From Deltaproteobacteria bacterium (GTDB taxonomy: Bacteria > Desulfobacterota > DSM-4660 > Desulfatiglandales > Desulfatiglandaceae): a stretch of DNA of 19,450 bases. Below the pieces are notes generated by a model. The model did not search any database. It worked only from the letters and a program-made list of their open reading frames with translations, and was not told the DNA's origin. The stretch is from contig JABGPV010000070.1 in the NCBI GenBank assembly GCA_018644785.1, forward strand, positions 1 to 19,450. The letters run 5' to 3'. Positions 17,545 to 19,450 of the stretch are shown one piece after another; the first letter of the stretch is position 1, and each line of letters begins with the position of its first letter. Both the position numbers and the translations under genes were made by a program.

Positions 17545-19450
17545 ATGAAGAATAAAAACCTAGAAAAATTAGGCGCCTATCCTCCCTCTCAGGGACTTTA
17601 CAGCGGTCGATATGAACATGACAGTTGTGGGGTGGGGTTTGTGGCCAATATTGATGGATCTGAAGATCATGCCGTCATTGCAAACGGGCTCCGAATCTTG
17701 CAGAATCTCATGCACCGCGGCGCCGTGGGAGGCGATCAGACCACCGGAGATGGGGCGGGTATTCTATTCCAATTGCCGGATTTGTTTTTCAAAAGGGTAT
17801 GCAGGGATCTGAGCATCATACTGCCCCCGGTAGGCCAATACGGTGTGGGCATGGTGTTTCTGCCCCAAGAGCCTGATGCGCGTCAGAAATGGGTTCGTGA
17901 AATCGAAACGGCTGTTTCGGCGGAAGATCTGAAACCCCTGGGCTGGCGCGACGTCCCGGTAAATGACAATGTCATTGCCGGTGAGGCCAAAGCCATGCAG
18001 CCCTGGATCAGCCAGTGCTTTGTGGGTGGCGGGGCCCTTCAAGGGGCGGCTCTGGAACGTAGGTTGTACCTGGTGCGGAAGGCCATCGAGAAACGGGTCG
18101 TGACGCTCGGAAGGCCGGAAAATACCTGCTACCTGCCCAGCTTGAGTTGCCGCACCATCGTGTACAAGGGGCTCTTTACCGGTCCGCAACTGGCCGGTTT
18201 TTATCAAGACCTTGGAGATCCGGAAATGGTCAGTGCCATGGCTGTGGTGCATCAGCGATACAGCACCAACACCTTTCCGTCCTGGGAACTGGCGCAGCCC
18301 TTTCGCTACCTGGCCCATAACGGGGAGATCAATACCCTCAGGGGTAATCTGAATCTGATTCGGGCCCGGGAGCAGTCTCTGGAATCGGAATTGTTCGGGG
18401 CCGGTATCCAAAATCTAACCCCCGTCATTGATGATCGGGGGAGTGATTCCGCCTGTCTGGACAATGCCCTTGAACTGCTGACCAGTGCCGGCAGGTCCCT
18501 ATCCCACGCCATGCTCATGCTCATACCCGAAGCGTGGGGTGTGAAGTATCCCATGGGTCCGGACCAGCGGGGTTTCTTTGAATATCATGCGGGCCTTATG
18601 GAACCCTGGGACGGTCCGGCGGCCGTGGCGTTTTCCGACGGAAGTCAGGTGGGCGCCATGCTGGATCGAAACGGCCTCCGGCCGGCACGGTACACCATCA
18701 CCCGGCAAGGGGTCATCGCCTTCGGGTCGGAAGCGGGCGTTCTGGAATTTGCCCCCGAAGACGTGGTGGAGAAAGGCGCCCTGGGTCCCGGCCAGATGAT
18801 TCTGGTGGATTTTGACAAAAAACGGGTGTTGAAAAACGGTGAAATCAAGACCTTGAATGCCCGGCGGCAACCCTACCGGCGATGGGTGGACGAGAATCGG
18901 ATTACCCTCAGGGGGTTTTACGGGGAGGTGGCCTCCATCAAACCGGATTTGGCCCGGCTGCCGTTTTTGCAGAAACTGTTCGGTTATACCCGCGAAGACC
19001 TCCAGATGATCATGGCTCCCATGGCCACAACGGGACAGGAGCCTGTGGGTGCCATGGGGGCGGATACCCCCCTGGCCGTGTTTTCCGAAAAGAATCAGTT
19101 GCTCTTTGGGTACTTCAAGCAGCTTTTCGCCCAGGTGACCAATCCTCCCATTGACCCGGTCCGGGAAGAACTGGTCATGAGCCTCATGACCTTTATCGGA
19201 AACCCGGGTAACATTCTGGTTGAAAGTCCCCGCAGCAGTCGATTGATCAAGCTGCTTCATCCCATTCTGACCAACGAGGACCTGATCCGTTTGAGGGATC
19301 TGAACATGGAGGGGTTCCGTGCAAAAACCGTTGGAATGGGGTTTCCCACCAAGGGCGGTGGCGTCATGCTGGAAACGGCCCTGGACCGGATCTGCCGGGA
19401 GAGCGGAACGGCCATTAACAAGGGCCACTCGGTGATTATCTTAAGTGATC
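17545..19450 (+). CDS. gltB: Glutamate synthase large subunit, 3' end beyond window
   Basis: 635 codons of a conventional GltB are visible and the frame is open to the right edge (full proteins are about 1500 aa). The N-terminal class II glutaminase has the nucleophile Cys28 in YEHDSCGVGF after a 27-residue propeptide. LMHRGAVGGDQTTGDGAG, HQRYSTNTFPSW, YLAHNGEINTLRGN and MLDRNGLRPARY are all textbook. The central domain begins around residue 440, with FGYTREDLQ, PMATTGQEPVGAMGADTP and QLFAQVTNPPIDPVRE. It starts at ATG 17545, 6 nt after glnD; no clear ribosome-binding site precedes it, so translation may be coupled. It makes a second, full-length-type glutamate synthase in the same operon as the split one. 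Whether gltD follows cannot be seen. Confidence 0.95.
   Translation, partial: MKNKNLEKLGAYPPSQGLYSGRYEHDSCGVGFVANIDGSEDHAVIANGLRILQNLMHRGAVGGDQTTGDGAGILFQLPDLFFKRVCRDLSIILPPVGQYGVGMVFLPQEPDARQKWVREIETAVSAEDLKPLGWRDVPVNDNVIAGEAKAMQPWISQCFVGGGALQGAALERRLYLVRKAIEKRVVTLGRPENTCYLPSLSCRTIVYKGLFTGPQLAGFYQDLGDPEMVSAMAVVHQRYSTNTFPSWELAQPFRYLAHNGEINTLRGNLNLIRAREQSLESELFGAGIQNLTPVIDDRGSDSACLDNALELLTSAGRSLSHAMLMLIPEAWGVKYPMGPDQRGFFEYHAGLMEPWDGPAAVAFSDGSQVGAMLDRNGLRPARYTITRQGVIAFGSEAGVLEFAPEDVVEKGALGPGQMILVDFDKKRVLKNGEIKTLNARRQPYRRWVDENRITLRGFYGEVASIKPDLARLPFLQKLFGYTREDLQMIMAPMATTGQEPVGAMGADTPLAVFSEKNQLLFGYFKQLFAQVTNPPIDPVREELVMSLMTFIGNPGNILVESPRSSRLIKLLHPILTNEDLIRLRDLNMEGFRAKTVGMGFPTKGGGVMLETALDRICRESGTAINKGHSVIILSD

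Noticed and set aside
18499..19428. 309-codon minus-strand open frame
   Set aside because: It lies wholly opposite gltB, whose protein has textbook motifs throughout. The antisense frame is a product of GC-rich codon bias and shows no recognisable domain.

Overview
The window looks like a chromosomal segment of a strictly anaerobic Desulfobacterota (deltaproteobacterial) sulfate reducer, probably Desulfobacterales. The reasons are the Desulfobacteraceae-style sensor-kinase N-terminus (MAKKPTYEELENRIHELE), a MvhD/MetV/MetF set of the Wood-Ljungdahl type, and cysteine-rich ferredoxin-FMN glutamate-synthase proteins. This assignment is inferred from protein style; there is no 16S gene in the window.

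Layout: (1) 1-1622, minus strand: a multi-PAS histidine kinase that runs off the left edge. (2) 1623-2270: AT-richer spacer with no convincing gene, holding one short coding-like fragment. (3) 2271-4871, minus strand: a complete bifunctional PII uridylyltransferase (glnD copy 1). (4) 4872-5528: divergent control region with a 17-bp inverted repeat, a near-perfect sigma-54 promoter and a run of five AACCG words in the predicted leader of glnA. (5) 5529-6857: glnA, a short GSI-alpha type glutamine synthetase, followed by a stem-loop. (6) 6996 to the right edge: one tightly packed plus-strand operon with 4-8 bp overlaps or 6-12 bp gaps. Its order is MvhD-like protein, metV, metF, ferredoxin/FMN glutamate-synthase paralogue 1 (divergent), ferredoxin/FMN glutamate-synthase paralogue 2 (canonical), glutaminase-GXGXG protein, glnB, glnD copy 2, and a full-length-type gltB cut by the right edge.

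How it fits together: the segment is a nitrogen-assimilation locus. GlnA makes glutamine, a split archaeal-style glutamate synthase and a conventional GltB turn it back into glutamate, and PII plus two GlnD enzymes sense glutamine. The odd part is that the methylenetetrahydrofolate reductase module (MvhD-MetV-MetF) sits inside the same transcription unit, translationally coupled to the FMN/Fe-S proteins. No HdrABC genes accompany it in the window, and one of the two FMN proteins has lost most glutamate-synthase core motifs while keeping its cysteines. A link between C1 reduction and glutamate synthesis, by shared electron carriers or shared control, is the most interesting hypothesis here. GlnA also lacks the adenylylation tyrosine, so the duplicated GlnD/PII arm probably regulates something other than glutamine synthetase adenylylation.
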